A DNA stretch of 54,526 nt from Planctomyces sp. (GTDB lineage: Bacteria > Planctomycetota > Planctomycetia > Planctomycetales > Planctomycetaceae): the NCBI GenBank assembly GCA_005778225.1, contig SXPC01000120.1, positions 1-54,526 of the forward strand, in the 5' to 3' direction. Numbering within the stretch: position 1 is the stretch's first letter; every line of letters begins with the position of its first letter. Shown one piece after another: positions 45,124-53,718 of this stretch. The notes under the pieces were generated by a model that worked only from the letters and a program-made list of their open reading frames with translations, was not told the DNA's origin and ran no database searches. A program made the translations under genes and the position numbers.

Positions 45124-45157
45124 GTAGGGTGCTGGTGAGTCTTCGAACCGCACCAAA
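45124..45157. repeat. Isolated arm of family A
   Basis: GTAGGGTGCTGGTGAGTCTT then CGAACCGCACCAAA matches the left arm of the element at 25131-25234. The other arm is absent, so this is a half-element between two minus-strand genes. Confidence 0.85.
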
Positions 45158-45219
45158 TCCGCTCACAACTTCACCAACGCTCCCGATTATAGAACAACCG
45201 GCGAACTCCGCGAGAAGTT

Positions 45220-47136
45220 TCACCTGCTTTCTTGTCGCGGGGCCGACACCGGCGTGATCTTCCGCTCGACGAGATCAACCAGATAAACATACCGCCGCGG
45301 AAACAAATTCGCGACTTTCTCCGGCGGGTACTTCTCCGGCAGATATCGCACTCTGACGACCGGCCCATCCAATGTCGGCAGGTTGATCACATAATCCAGG
45401 TGGCGATCCTCGGGCTTCTGTCGAATAATCGCCACCGCTGGTTTTTGCAGCGTATCGAGGGCTTTATTCATCTTCGCGTGTTCGCCCCGCGCGAACTGCA
45501 GGTTACCAATCCCCTGATGCAGCCAGCTGTTCCACAAGGGATCAAGACTCGTATGAGCCGTCACCCAGGCGATCAGAAACATCCCGATCAACCAGGCCGA
45601 CCACTGCGGCCGAATCAGCCAGTTCTTGCTCTCGCGACCACTCACCGCCTTGACCAGATCCACAATCGCGACCGCAGCAATGATGAGCAGCAGCGGCCCT
45701 GCTTCATACACATAGTGGTAGTGAAACATCCCGTCGAACCAGTACGGAATGTGAACCACATATAACAGCACCACAGACGCCAGCAGCAGCCACGCCATCG
45801 ACCGGTTGTCGTATCGCAGCGTGACAAACACCACCAACGCCACCACCAGCGGGATCGGTCCCCACGTCCATTTCAGATTCGAGACGACCCGGTTCTTTAA
45901 GTTCGTCCATGCCAGTTTCGCATCCAGGTTCTCTGCCCAGATGTCATAATTCTCGATCACATCGATCGGGAGATTCTCTGCTTTCGCCTTCGCGATCCAC
46001 TCCTCACCTTTCACGCGGTTATCAAACCCGAAGACATGCCGCGGCGTGTAATACTCGGTGTACTGCGAATAAGGGGTCGTCGTCATCGACCCGGTTGTCG
46101 TCTGGTTATAAACCAGCATGAACCCCATCCCCAGCGCAATCGGCGTGACGAACAACCCCGTCGAAACCATCGCCGACGCCAACTGTTTCTCCCGCGACTG
46201 CCTCACCAGCCAGAACAGATACGCCACCGCAAACGGCAGACAGACCGCCAGCGCCGTCAAAGGACGCGACAGCATCGCGACCGTCAGCCCCAGACTCGCC
46301 AGCAGCAGGTCGTTTCGTGACGAGTATTTCCAGAACCTCATCAGACAGAAAATGAACAGATAGAGTCCCATCAGAGTCGCATGGTGAGACAGAATCATGT
46401 TCGAAAAGAACTCGATTGTCGGCGAACAGGAGGTCAGTAACCCCGCCACAACACCCGTCCAATACCCCCCGATTTCGCGTCCAATCCCGAATGCCAGCAT
46501 CGCTGTGATCGCACACGCGACCCAGTTCGAAACATATGGCATATCAAACGCCAGAAACGGTGCCACCCAGACGCCGACGCCCGGAAAGTACCGACTCGCA
46601 AAATGCCCGTCGGAAATATTCAGGACATGCATCATGTCCACCAGCTTCCGATCTTCCCCCAACCCGGGATTCGTCAGACGCCCATTGAGAAACGTCTCAG
46701 CCTGGAAAAGATAGCTGTATTCATCATGCACCGCCGGCGGCAACCCGTCGCAGTAACTTGCGACCAGTGCAAGGTTAACGAGCGTCACCAGCCCAATTCC
46801 ACACGCCGTCACCCACACCTGGAGCAGCCTCGGTTCAGACTCCGTCTTCACCCACCGGAACCACCCCATCGGCAATATCAAAATCGCCGGAAGCGCAAAC
46901 AGCCATAGGACATACGGCGATGTATCGGCAATAAACAGCTGCATCCACGCAGCCAACCCGTTCGGACTGGAAAGGACCTGCGACCACAGCGGAATCTCAA
47001 ACGGCAGGATCAATAACAGGACCGACGCCACCATCAACCCGATGGCAACCAGCACCCGTCGATCGGACCACGAAGAAGGGGACATCATGACATTCCATCT
47101 CATTAGCCCCGGCAAGTGACCGAAGGCAAACCGCAT
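45220..47136 (-). CDS. GT-C type membrane glycosyltransferase-like protein
   Basis: A 638-residue integral membrane protein with about ten to twelve hydrophobic segments and a C-terminal soluble part (after about 555). It looks like a GT39/GT-C-fold sugar transferase. The loop after the early membrane segment has DEYSYLFQAETFLNGRLTN, the usual place of the acidic catalytic pair, and SRYFPGVGVWVAPFLAFDMP follows. The donor would be a lipid-linked sugar and the acceptor is unknown. The start at 47136 could instead be the ATGs at 47088 or 47085. It is divergent from the related gene at 47317. Confidence 0.68.
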   Translation of the reverse strand: MRFAFGHLPGLMRWNVMMSPSSWSDRRVLVAIGLMVASVLLLILPFEIPLWSQVLSSPNGLAAWMQLFIADTSPYVLWLFALPAILILPMGWFRWVKTESEPRLLQVWVTACGIGLVTLVNLALVASYCDGLPPAVHDEYSYLFQAETFLNGRLTNPGLGEDRKLVDMMHVLNISDGHFASRYFPGVGVWVAPFLAFDMPYVSNWVACAITAMLAFGIGREIGGYWTGVVAGLLTSCSPTIEFFSNMILSHHATLMGLYLFIFCLMRFWKYSSRNDLLLASLGLTVAMLSRPLTALAVCLPFAVAYLFWLVRQSREKQLASAMVSTGLFVTPIALGMGFMLVYNQTTTGSMTTTPYSQYTEYYTPRHVFGFDNRVKGEEWIAKAKAENLPIDVIENYDIWAENLDAKLAWTNLKNRVVSNLKWTWGPIPLVVALVVFVTLRYDNRSMAWLLLASVVLLYVVHIPYWFDGMFHYHYVYEAGPLLLIIAAVAIVDLVKAVSGRESKNWLIRPQWSAWLIGMFLIAWVTAHTSLDPLWNSWLHQGIGNLQFARGEHAKMNKALDTLQKPAVAIIRQKPEDRHLDYVINLPTLDGPVVRVRYLPEKYPPEKVANLFPRRYVYLVDLVERKITPVSAPRQESR

Positions 47137-47316
47137 TCAATCCAACATCAACAGTATCACCGATGCCCGCCCTCCAACGCCAGCGTCCTTGACGGGTTGC
47201 TCTTCTAAAGAAATCCCCTTTTCCCTAGACTATCGCGGCTTATTCGTCTGCCAAAGCCGCCCCGGTCGGGTCGCGGAACCGGCGGAAGCTCGCGCGGAGC
47301 GCGGGCCCAATCGTTC

Positions 47317-49224
47317 ATGGATGGACCAATGTTTTCAAAAATGACGTCATCGCGGTTCGACTACCTCTGGATCGGCCTGTTCGCCGGCCTGCTGATCTTC
47401 TTCAACCTCGGAACCGCGAAGCTGTTTGACGAAGACGAGCCAAAAAACGCCGAATGCGGGCGCGAGATGTTCGAACGTGGCGACTGGATCGTTCCGACGT
47501 TCAACTACGAACTCCGCACCGACAAGCCGATCATGATCTACTGGCTGATGCTCTGCTCGTTCAACATCTTCGGCGTCAGTGAATTTGCTGCCCGTCTCCC
47601 TAGCGCCCTCATGGCCCTCGGCACGATGTGCAGCATCTACGTCATTGCGCGACACCTCTTCGACCGCACCACCGGCCTCGTCGCCGCCTGCGCCCTCGGC
47701 AGCTGTCTGATGTACGTCACGATCGCGCGCGCCTCGACGCCAGACTCGACGCTGATTTTCTTCATTGTGTTGTCACTGGCGATGTACGTCGTCTGGAGTC
47801 TCCCTCGATCCTTCTCCCCCGGGGAGAAGGTGGCCGAGTCGAACCTCAGGTTCGCATCTAATACCGCGAGGTCGGATGAGGGAACCCTGCAATGGCCCGC
47901 CAAGTACCTGCCACGCAAAAACTGGCACTACCTCGCCATGTACGCCGTCATGGGTTGTGCGGTTCTCTCCAAAGGCCCTGTCGGCTTCCTCCTCCCCTGC
48001 ACCATCATCGGCTTAACCCTCCTCTGGCTTGGCTACCTCGAACGAACCCAGTCATCGCCATCCACCACGAAAATTAGCTTACTCCAGTCCGTACAAAACT
48101 ATCTGATCTCCCTCCTCAGCGTCTTCTCCCCGATCGCCTTCGGAAAGGCGGTTCTCTCCATGCGGGTCTGGTGGCTGGTGTTGAGTCTCGCGGTTGTTGC
48201 GCTGCCTTGGTACGTCGCCGTCGGGATCGCGACCGACGGGGCCTGGCTGGAAGGCTTCCTCGGAGGTCACAACGTCGGACGCTTCCTCAAGCCGATGGAA
48301 CAACACAGCGGCCCGTTCTTCTACTACATCCCGGTTGTGCTGATGGGCTTTTTCCCCTGGTCGGCGTTTCTGCCGCTGGCGATGGTGGAGGGGGCAGTCG
48401 TAATTCGTAATTCGCAATTCGTAATTCGGCAGAGTAAGAACATCGTCGGTTATGTTTTCTTACTCTCGTGGGTACTCGTTTACATCGGCTTCTTCTCTGT
48501 CGCGCAGACGAAGTTGCCGAATTATGTGCTGCCTTGTTATCCGGCGCTGGCAGTGTTGACATCAGCCTTACTTGTTCGCTGGGTGCGTGGCGAAATGGTT
48601 CTCTCGGCGAAGTACATCAGCTGGGGCGCCTACACCTGGATCGCTGCGGGCATCGGCCTCGTGGTTGGACTCACGGTCGCTGGAGGGGTCATTCTTCAAG
48701 GGACTTACTGGCTCGGACTCCTCGGACTCGTGCCGCTTGCTGGTGGGCTGATTCTTCTGTGGCAGGAACGCCAGCCTGCGTATTTGAGTGATCTGAAACT
48801 CGGCCGGCTCCCCGCCGTCATCGCGACGGCAGGACTCTTCGTTCTGGCCGCCATCAACCTCGCCGCTGACCCCATTAGCCAGCAACAGGATGGACCGCAC
48901 TACGGCGAGCTCAGCCAGCAACTCGCTGGCGAATCACGCGAACTCGGCACGTTCGAATTCTTCTCCCCCAACCTCGTCTTCTACGGCGAAAAACAAGTCG
49001 CCCGCATCAAAGACGTCGACCACCTGACCCGCTTCCTGTCTGAGAATCCGGGCGGCATGGTCCTGACCCGCTCCGACAAATACGAACTCTATAAAAACGA
49101 CCTGCCATCCGACATCATCATCGCCGACCGACGCCCTCGCTTCCTCCGCCAGCACGACCTCCTGCTGCTGGTTCACCGAAGCAGCGAAGTCGCCAAGAGC
49201 GAGGCCCTGAGCATCATCCGGTAG
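47317..49224 (+). CDS. ArnT/GT39-family membrane glycosyltransferase with repeat-derived inserts
   Basis: Integral membrane glycosyltransferase of 635 residues that would use a polyprenyl-phosphate sugar. The family signature LGTAKLFDEDEPKNAECGREMFERGDWIVP (catalytic Asp in the DEDE motif) and LSKGPVGFLLPC are intact, as is FSVAQTKLPNYVLPCYPALA. Two stretches do not fit the family. Residues about 165-189 (SFSPGEKVAESNL...TARSDEG) are the translation of a family F repeat, and residues about 361-371 (VVIRNSQFVIRQS) the translation of a family K repeat. Both lie in loops and keep the frame. ATGs at 47329 and 47341 are alternative starts. Confidence 0.88.
   Translation: MDGPMFSKMTSSRFDYLWIGLFAGLLIFFNLGTAKLFDEDEPKNAECGREMFERGDWIVPTFNYELRTDKPIMIYWLMLCSFNIFGVSEFAARLPSALMALGTMCSIYVIARHLFDRTTGLVAACALGSCLMYVTIARASTPDSTLIFFIVLSLAMYVVWSLPRSFSPGEKVAESNLRFASNTARSDEGTLQWPAKYLPRKNWHYLAMYAVMGCAVLSKGPVGFLLPCTIIGLTLLWLGYLERTQSSPSTTKISLLQSVQNYLISLLSVFSPIAFGKAVLSMRVWWLVLSLAVVALPWYVAVGIATDGAWLEGFLGGHNVGRFLKPMEQHSGPFFYYIPVVLMGFFPWSAFLPLAMVEGAVVIRNSQFVIRQSKNIVGYVFLLSWVLVYIGFFSVAQTKLPNYVLPCYPALAVLTSALLVRWVRGEMVLSAKYISWGAYTWIAAGIGLVVGLTVAGGVILQGTYWLGLLGLVPLAGGLILLWQERQPAYLSDLKLGRLPAVIATAGLFVLAAINLAADPISQQQDGPHYGELSQQLAGESRELGTFEFFSPNLVFYGEKQVARIKDVDHLTRFLSENPGGMVLTRSDKYELYKNDLPSDIIIADRRPRFLRQHDLLLLVHRSSEVAKSEALSIIR
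47810..47882. repeat. Family F repeat inside a GT39 gene (copy 4)
   Basis: CCTTCTCCCCCGGGGAGAAG then GTGGCCGAG, with a long variable part and ending CGGATGAGGG, aligned with other family F copies in intergenic DNA (30059, 49265). Here it is read as protein residues 165-189. Confidence 0.82.
48399..48433. repeat. Family K repeat inside a GT39 gene
   Basis: CGTAATTCGTAATTCGCAAT then TCGTAATTCGGCAGA, matching 17135-17168 between fliQ and fliP at about 30 of 34 positions. Read in frame as VVIRNSQFVIRQS. It is followed directly by a second small inverted repeat (AGAGTAAGAA, 48431-48440, mirrored by TTCTTACTCT near 48456-48465). Confidence 0.82.
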
Positions 49225-49235
49225 CGGCGTTCGTC

Positions 49236-49316
49236 CCTCTCGTTTGAGGGGAGCGGTTTTAGTCCCTTCTCCCTTGAGGGGAGAAGGTGGCAGCGCTTCG
49301 CTGACGGATGAGGGTG
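49236..49316. repeat. Family F repeat after the GT39 gene (copy 3)
   Basis: Two tandem units: CTCTCGTTTGAGGGGAGCGG and CTTCTCCCTTGAGGGGAGAA with GGTGGCAGCGCTTCGCTGAC and GGATGAGGGTG. The second unit is nearly identical to that after truD. It begins about a dozen bases after the stop. Confidence 0.88.
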
Positions 49317-49369
49317 GCGCGTAGGCACTCATTCGCCTCCATTTGCTTCGCCACGCAACAGGCATCAGA

Positions 49370-49393
49370 GTTTCACCACAAAAACACGAAGTG
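49370..49393. repeat. Half-element of family D
   Basis: GTTTCACCACAAAAACACGA then AGTG, resembling one arm of the family D units at 41511 and 53515. Confidence 0.5.
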
Positions 49394-49430
49394 ATGACCC
49401 CGATCGCACTCAATACATTCGAAAGTCCGA

Positions 49431-50738
49431 TTATCTCGCGTCGACAAGTGTCTTCTTATCGAACGTCCACCCGGGATTGAAATAGGCCTTCACCTCATCG
49501 TTCGGCCTCCATCGAGTCTTCACGTACGATCTCGACTCAGTTTGCACGTTTTGTAAAACGATCATTCCCACCGTGTTTTCTGCTGTTACGAAAACAAACT
49601 GACTCCCGGCCTTGTTCACCATCGCTTCGCTAATTGCAGAGTCGACCCTGTTGCCAACCCTCTCGTAATTCTCAAGCGACATCAGAGAATTTGTTTCAGG
49701 CAAGACTTGCAACAGTTCCACATTAATCGGCCAGACCTGGTAGTGAATGCTTCCGTTGATCTCTTCCTGCCAGCCCATCAAATCAAATCCTTCTGAACCT
49801 GCCCACTCGATAATTTGCTGTCGAGAAGCGCGAAGTTCTTCATGATTCAGGTCTTTAAATTGAGCTGGCAATCCCGCCTTTCGACCAGTATCGAGATCGT
49901 GAAAAACATTCCCCGCATCCAGATTGAAGGGTGATTCGAGGCGGTTTCCAGAACTGCTTCCCTCAGTTCGCCGCTTAACGATTCGATTGAGTTCCTGAAT
50001 AACCGGCACTTCATCCTCGATCTTTAGATCAACATGTGAGTAAGCAGCGTCATCAATGTAATCGTTCCAATTTCCTTCCCACCACTTTTCCCATTTCTCC
50101 GCTTCCTTAACGAAGAGCGCTCGTTTTAACTGCTTTTGGCGATCAGTCTCACCAACGTAAATCTGTGCAAAGCGTATCTCTGATGCGACCACTGGTTGGC
50201 CGGACCACATTCCAAGTGTTGAAAATATCTCTGTCATAGGCCGACCGTAAGAAAAGTTGTTATCTCTTCTTTCATATTCAGAGCAGTCATGCTGTAAAGC
50301 AAACTTGTGCAAATCGGGATTCTCGCATCTGGCTCCATAATCCCCACCTGACTCACTGCATTTCAGAATCGTGCGGATCAAAGCAGGCGTGGCTCGACGG
50401 TCGCCGATCGCTCGCAGAATGAAGACCTGTGAACGGATCATATAAGTCTTGTCATCAGGAGTTTCATCCAAATGCTTGATGAGCTCAGGGACCGCATCAG
50501 GGCCAAGATCGACAACCTGCTTGATTAGAGAAAGCCAATTCTCTGTCGAATCAAAAACATTATTCTCGATCTGATGGATTTCCAGTTCATGAAGAAGATT
50601 CCCGACCTTCGTGTCCGGCCAGTCCCGAATAACAACCCGTTCGCCAGACTTCCGAACAACTTCTTCAGCATCCGTTTGTGTGAACGCAAAAAAGATTACG
50701 AACAGGATCAAGCAAACCCTAAGCACGAATCGCATCAT
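49431..50738 (-). CDS. Secreted protein of unknown function
   Basis: I start at the ATG giving MMRFVLRVCLILFVIFFAFT... (signal peptide, cut near TDA-EE), with AGGA eight bases upstream; the open frame runs 47 codons further. The 435-residue mature product has helical repeats near the start, about residues 40-115 (VGNLLHELEIHQIENNVF, VVDLGPDAVPELIKHLDE, VFILRAIGDRRATPALIR), resembling HEAT-like repeats. The remainder is unfamiliar. The base composition is lower in GC than in the flagellar and GT genes, which hints at a different history. Function unknown. Confidence 0.6.
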   Translation of the reverse strand: MMRFVLRVCLILFVIFFAFTQTDAEEVVRKSGERVVIRDWPDTKVGNLLHELEIHQIENNVFDSTENWLSLIKQVVDLGPDAVPELIKHLDETPDDKTYMIRSQVFILRAIGDRRATPALIRTILKCSESGGDYGARCENPDLHKFALQHDCSEYERRDNNFSYGRPMTEIFSTLGMWSGQPVVASEIRFAQIYVGETDRQKQLKRALFVKEAEKWEKWWEGNWNDYIDDAAYSHVDLKIEDEVPVIQELNRIVKRRTEGSSSGNRLESPFNLDAGNVFHDLDTGRKAGLPAQFKDLNHEELRASRQQIIEWAGSEGFDLMGWQEEINGSIHYQVWPINVELLQVLPETNSLMSLENYERVGNRVDSAISEAMVNKAGSQFVFVTAENTVGMIVLQNVQTESRSYVKTRWRPNDEVKAYFNPGWTFDKKTLVDAR

Positions 50739-50823
50739 AAAATTCATCCTGAACATTCCTGAAGAAGTACGACAGCTTCCAAGGTTATATATGATCAGAA
50801 AGACGAGTTCAAATTTACGATGT

Positions 50824-51837
50824 TCACTCTTGCGGGGCTGTCTCACCCGGCTGAGGGGCTGGAACAATCTTGATATCACCAGGACTGAGCAACAGTAATA
50901 GACGGTTCATGCCTTCGTCGAAAGCGATCTGATTGTTGATTGATCGTAGTTCCTTTAGGTATTCCCTGATTGCCTCTGCCTGACCCAGCAGCGTTGCTTT
51001 CTGACGTTCGAAATCAGCTGGAGATACCCCTTCGATCCAGGAATCCGCCACTCCCATCATGTCATCAAATGCGGCGATGAACGGCTCAGGCACCCAATGC
51101 CCTTCGACTTTCCTAAACTTGAAAATCCCGGAACCATTGGGTCCAGTTGTTAGGCTCAAGGTCATCTCATCTTCTGACGAGTCGACGATTGTGAACTTCG
51201 CGCTACTTAGATTTGCCTGCAAGCTAGCCTGTGGATCCTCTGGTGCCAAACTGAGAGTCTGATTGTAGACAGCAATGATGTCTGCTAATGGCCCTGCACA
51301 AAATCGCTGGCCATCGAACTTCTTTAGTGGCAACGAATCGAACAATTCTGAATCAGCGATTCGATTCAACCTCACCAACTGCTCATTCCAATTCGATTGA
51401 GCCACTTCAGGTTTTTCATGAAACGGCAACACTGGAGTTTTCAAAAGAAACTCCTGCTTGTCCTTCATTAGCTCCGCCAACTCACGAAGTACGCCCTGAT
51501 AAGCATTGAGCAGCTCCTGATCCGCAAACCGCATCGCCCCCTTTTGCACCACCTTATTAATCCGCCCCTGATAACTCGGCGGCAGCAATCCCCAGAACTT
51601 CTCCGGCTGGGCATCGATCAAGGACTGCACCGCTAACCGCGAAACCTCTTCCGGCGTTCGAGTCGTAACCGGCTCCACGGCTGGGGAAGCTGGTACAGCC
51701 GGTGCAGAGCGAACTTCAGAGGCGGGTGCGGAAGCCTTGGTTACCTCAGTGCTTGGCCCCTTGGGGGGCGTTGACGTTCCGCAGCCAGCAAGAATCGCCG
51801 AAGTCAGGATTAGAGAAAATGATGGACGAGTTGGCAT
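50824..51837 (-). CDS. Putative lipoprotein of unknown function
   Basis: A 337-residue protein with a lipobox (SAILAGC, Cys19) and a Pro/Ser/Ala-rich linker. Its body has VQSLIDAQPEKFWGLLPPSY, AYQGVLRELAELMKDKQEFL and TLSLTTGPNGSGIFKFRKVE, and it ends in a helical segment and a Pro-rich tail. It may be involved at the cell envelope, but no family is recognised. The gene upstream of it is the divergent LysR gene, so the boxes at 52011 and 52121 lie between them. Confidence 0.7.
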   Translation of the reverse strand: MPTRPSFSLILTSAILAGCGTSTPPKGPSTEVTKASAPASEVRSAPAVPASPAVEPVTTRTPEEVSRLAVQSLIDAQPEKFWGLLPPSYQGRINKVVQKGAMRFADQELLNAYQGVLRELAELMKDKQEFLLKTPVLPFHEKPEVAQSNWNEQLVRLNRIADSELFDSLPLKKFDGQRFCAGPLADIIAVYNQTLSLAPEDPQASLQANLSSAKFTIVDSSEDEMTLSLTTGPNGSGIFKFRKVEGHWVPEPFIAAFDDMMGVADSWIEGVSPADFERQKATLLGQAEAIREYLKELRSINNQIAFDEGMNRLLLLLSPGDIKIVPAPQPGETAPQE

Positions 51838-52010
51838 GGCTGCTCCTGAGAGTCATTTGTCGAATAGAAAACGCGAGTAATTGTCATATCCAATGGATGC
51901 CATGGAAGATAGGTCAATTTCACGATCTCAGGTTTGGATCGGGAACGATGGTTTTTCGAAGCCTCCCGCCCTTAAGCAGTTGGCAAAGGACTGCCTTTAC
52001 ACACTTGCCC

Positions 52011-52025
52011 ATAAGCCCTGCTTAT
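52011..52025. promoter_or_regulatory. LysR-type box 1 (ATAAG-N5-CTTAT)
   Basis: ATAAGCCCTGCTTAT is a perfect 5-bp inverted repeat with the T-N11-A form of LysR-type operators. An identical-arm box is 110 bases downstream. Confidence 0.6.
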
Positions 52026-52120
52026 AGAGATTCGTCTCAAAAGAGGAATTTTTTATTGAGATCAACATGTGAGGCTTGCTTTTTTGGTCTTTCAGGACTT
52101 TAATAGGCCTGCGACTTTCC

Positions 52121-52135
52121 ATAAGAAATGCTTAT
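52121..52135. promoter_or_regulatory. LysR-type box 2 (ATAAG-N5-CTTAT)
   Basis: ATAAGAAATGCTTAT has the same arms as box 1. It ends 117 bases before the LysR start. The 415-base spacer contains no gene that I can support; a partial family F unit (CACCTTCTCCCCGATTGAGA) is at 52209. Confidence 0.6.
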
Positions 52136-52252
52136 ATCCATAGGCGTTGAGATGATCCTCAACGAAAACGACCGCAAGGAGCGCCCCTTACTCACCCGGC
52201 CTGACAGCCACCTTCTCCCCGATTGAGAAGTAGCAAACTACATCCACAGCGA

Positions 52253-53323
52253 ATGCATCTACGGAACGTTGAAATCTTCTGTGAAGTTGTGACTCGGCGG
52301 AGCTTCTCCAAAGCCGCCGAGGTGTTCGGCGTTTCCCAGTCCGCTGCGAGCCAGGCGGTGATGCAGCTGGAAAAACGCCTCAATACCACGCTGCTTGACC
52401 GCTCTAAGCGCCCCTTCGAACTGACCCAGGCTGGCGAAATCTATTACCAGGGCTGTCGAGATCTCATCAGCCAGTTCCGCGAGATCGAAGACCGCGTTCA
52501 GCAAATCGGCAACAAGGTCACGGGTCGCATTCGGATCGCTGCAATTTATTCTGTGGTGCTGTCGGATCTCGAGCAGGTGGCTCGGGCTTACCGTCAGGCT
52601 TATCCCGACGTCCATTTGAACATTGAATATCTTCATCCGAGCGTTGTCTATGAGCGTCTGGATGAAGATGAATGTGAACTGGGCCTGGTTTCGTTTCCTG
52701 AGCGAGCCAGTGATTTCCAGGTGATTCCGTTGGATCAGGAACCGATCGTCGTTGCGGTGCCGATGGGGCATCCGTTCTGCGATCGAACGAGTCTTCAGGT
52801 GAAGGATCTTGATGGTCAGCGATTCATTGGTTTCTCGACGGCGCTTCGCATTCGTCGTGAGATCGACCGCTGGCTGCGTCAACATAATGTCTCGATTTCC
52901 ATGGTTCACGAGTTCGACAATGTCGAGAACGTGAAGCGTGATGTCGAAATCGGCTCGGGGATTTCTCTCCTGCCAGCTCCGACGCTCAAACGCGAAGTTC
53001 AGACGGGCACGCTGCACGCGCTTCAACTTGAAGATGCTCACTGGTTCCGCCCGATTGCGATTCTGCATCGCAAAGGACGAACCCTGAACTCTGCCACCAC
53101 GCGTTTCGTCGAGATGCTGCAAGCTTCCAAATCTGCTCAGGCCTTAGCCAGTGGTCACTCGCCTTCGTTCGCGACTCACGGAACGATCCAGGCGGGCAGT
53201 CAGGCTCAGGCGATGATGGACCAGAATGCCTCTTTGAAACCTGTAGCCGCGAAAGCGGCCGCGCGTAGCCTCGAGGAGGACGCGGAGAAAACAGTCTCTG
53301 TGGCCTCTTTGACAACAACCTGA
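52253..53323 (+). CDS. LysR-family transcriptional regulator
   Basis: A 356-residue regulator from the ATG MHLRNVEIFCEVVTRRSFSK; an upstream TTG would add ten residues. Residues 1-60 form the winged helix-turn-helix (AAEVFGVSQSAASQAVMQLE), and about 85-290 the ligand-binding domain (GRIRIAAIYSVVLSDLEQVA, IPLDQEPIVVAVPMGHPFCD, NVENVKRDVEIGSGISLLPA). A C-terminal extension of about 60 residues is Ala/Ser-rich and unusual for the family. It is co-oriented with gltB; control of gltB is plausible but not shown, since the boxes that match LysR operators lie upstream of lysR itself, not gltB. Confidence 0.92.
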   Translation: MHLRNVEIFCEVVTRRSFSKAAEVFGVSQSAASQAVMQLEKRLNTTLLDRSKRPFELTQAGEIYYQGCRDLISQFREIEDRVQQIGNKVTGRIRIAAIYSVVLSDLEQVARAYRQAYPDVHLNIEYLHPSVVYERLDEDECELGLVSFPERASDFQVIPLDQEPIVVAVPMGHPFCDRTSLQVKDLDGQRFIGFSTALRIRREIDRWLRQHNVSISMVHEFDNVENVKRDVEIGSGISLLPAPTLKREVQTGTLHALQLEDAHWFRPIAILHRKGRTLNSATTRFVEMLQASKSAQALASGHSPSFATHGTIQAGSQAQAMMDQNASLKPVAAKAAARSLEEDAEKTVSVASLTTT

Positions 53324-53514
53324 CCAGTCCCGGACGAGCGGAACAGGGTTGTCAACGAGGCGAAGCCAGAGGGCTCTCGCTAGCGAAAACAAACCCTGCC
53401 GCGAACGCCAACCACGCGTGACATGTCTGTGATTCGGTTCCAAGTCGAGGTTCTCGAACCTCAGTCGAAACGAAACAACCACGATTTCGAACAGAAAGAA
53501 GGATTAGAAGACGG

Positions 53515-53595
53515 TTTACCACAGAAACACGGAGGCCAAAGAGGAGAGAAATTCTCTGGTCTGAAAACTCCGTGACCTCCGTGCCTCTGTGGTGA
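53515..53595. repeat. Family D palindrome (copy 2)
   Basis: TTTACCACAGAAACACGGAG at the left, CTCCGTGACCTCCGTGCCTC then TGTGGTGAA at the right. Related to 41511-41602. Confidence 0.85.
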
Positions 53596-53662
53596 ATACC
53601 TTCTGAGATTTCCTGGCTGTTCCACCTGCCAGCAGTATTCAGACTGTTGCGTCAGGTTTGAA

Positions 53663-53692
53663 AAGACAGGGGGCTCACACCCCCCGCTCGCC
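53663..53692. repeat. Family N hairpin before gltB
   Basis: AAGACAGGGGGCTCACACCC then CCCGCTCGCC. It matches the leuS copy except for a change at the loop-closing base. It ends 26 bases before the gltB start. Confidence 0.85.
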
Positions 53693-53718
53693 TTAAGAAT
53701 TTTTGTTGGGGAATGACG

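Larger units (their letters stand above)
53324..53718. other. Spacer between lysR and gltB
   Basis: No gene is recognised. It holds a perfect hairpin GAGGTTC-TC-GAACCTC (53447-53462), a family D palindrome (53515-53595) and a family N hairpin (53663-53692). No copy of the ATAAG-N5-CTTAT box was found. Confidence 0.6.

Noticed and set aside
53447-53462. Perfect hairpin downstream of lysR as a terminator
   Set aside because: No T-run follows, so it is not a convincing intrinsic terminator.
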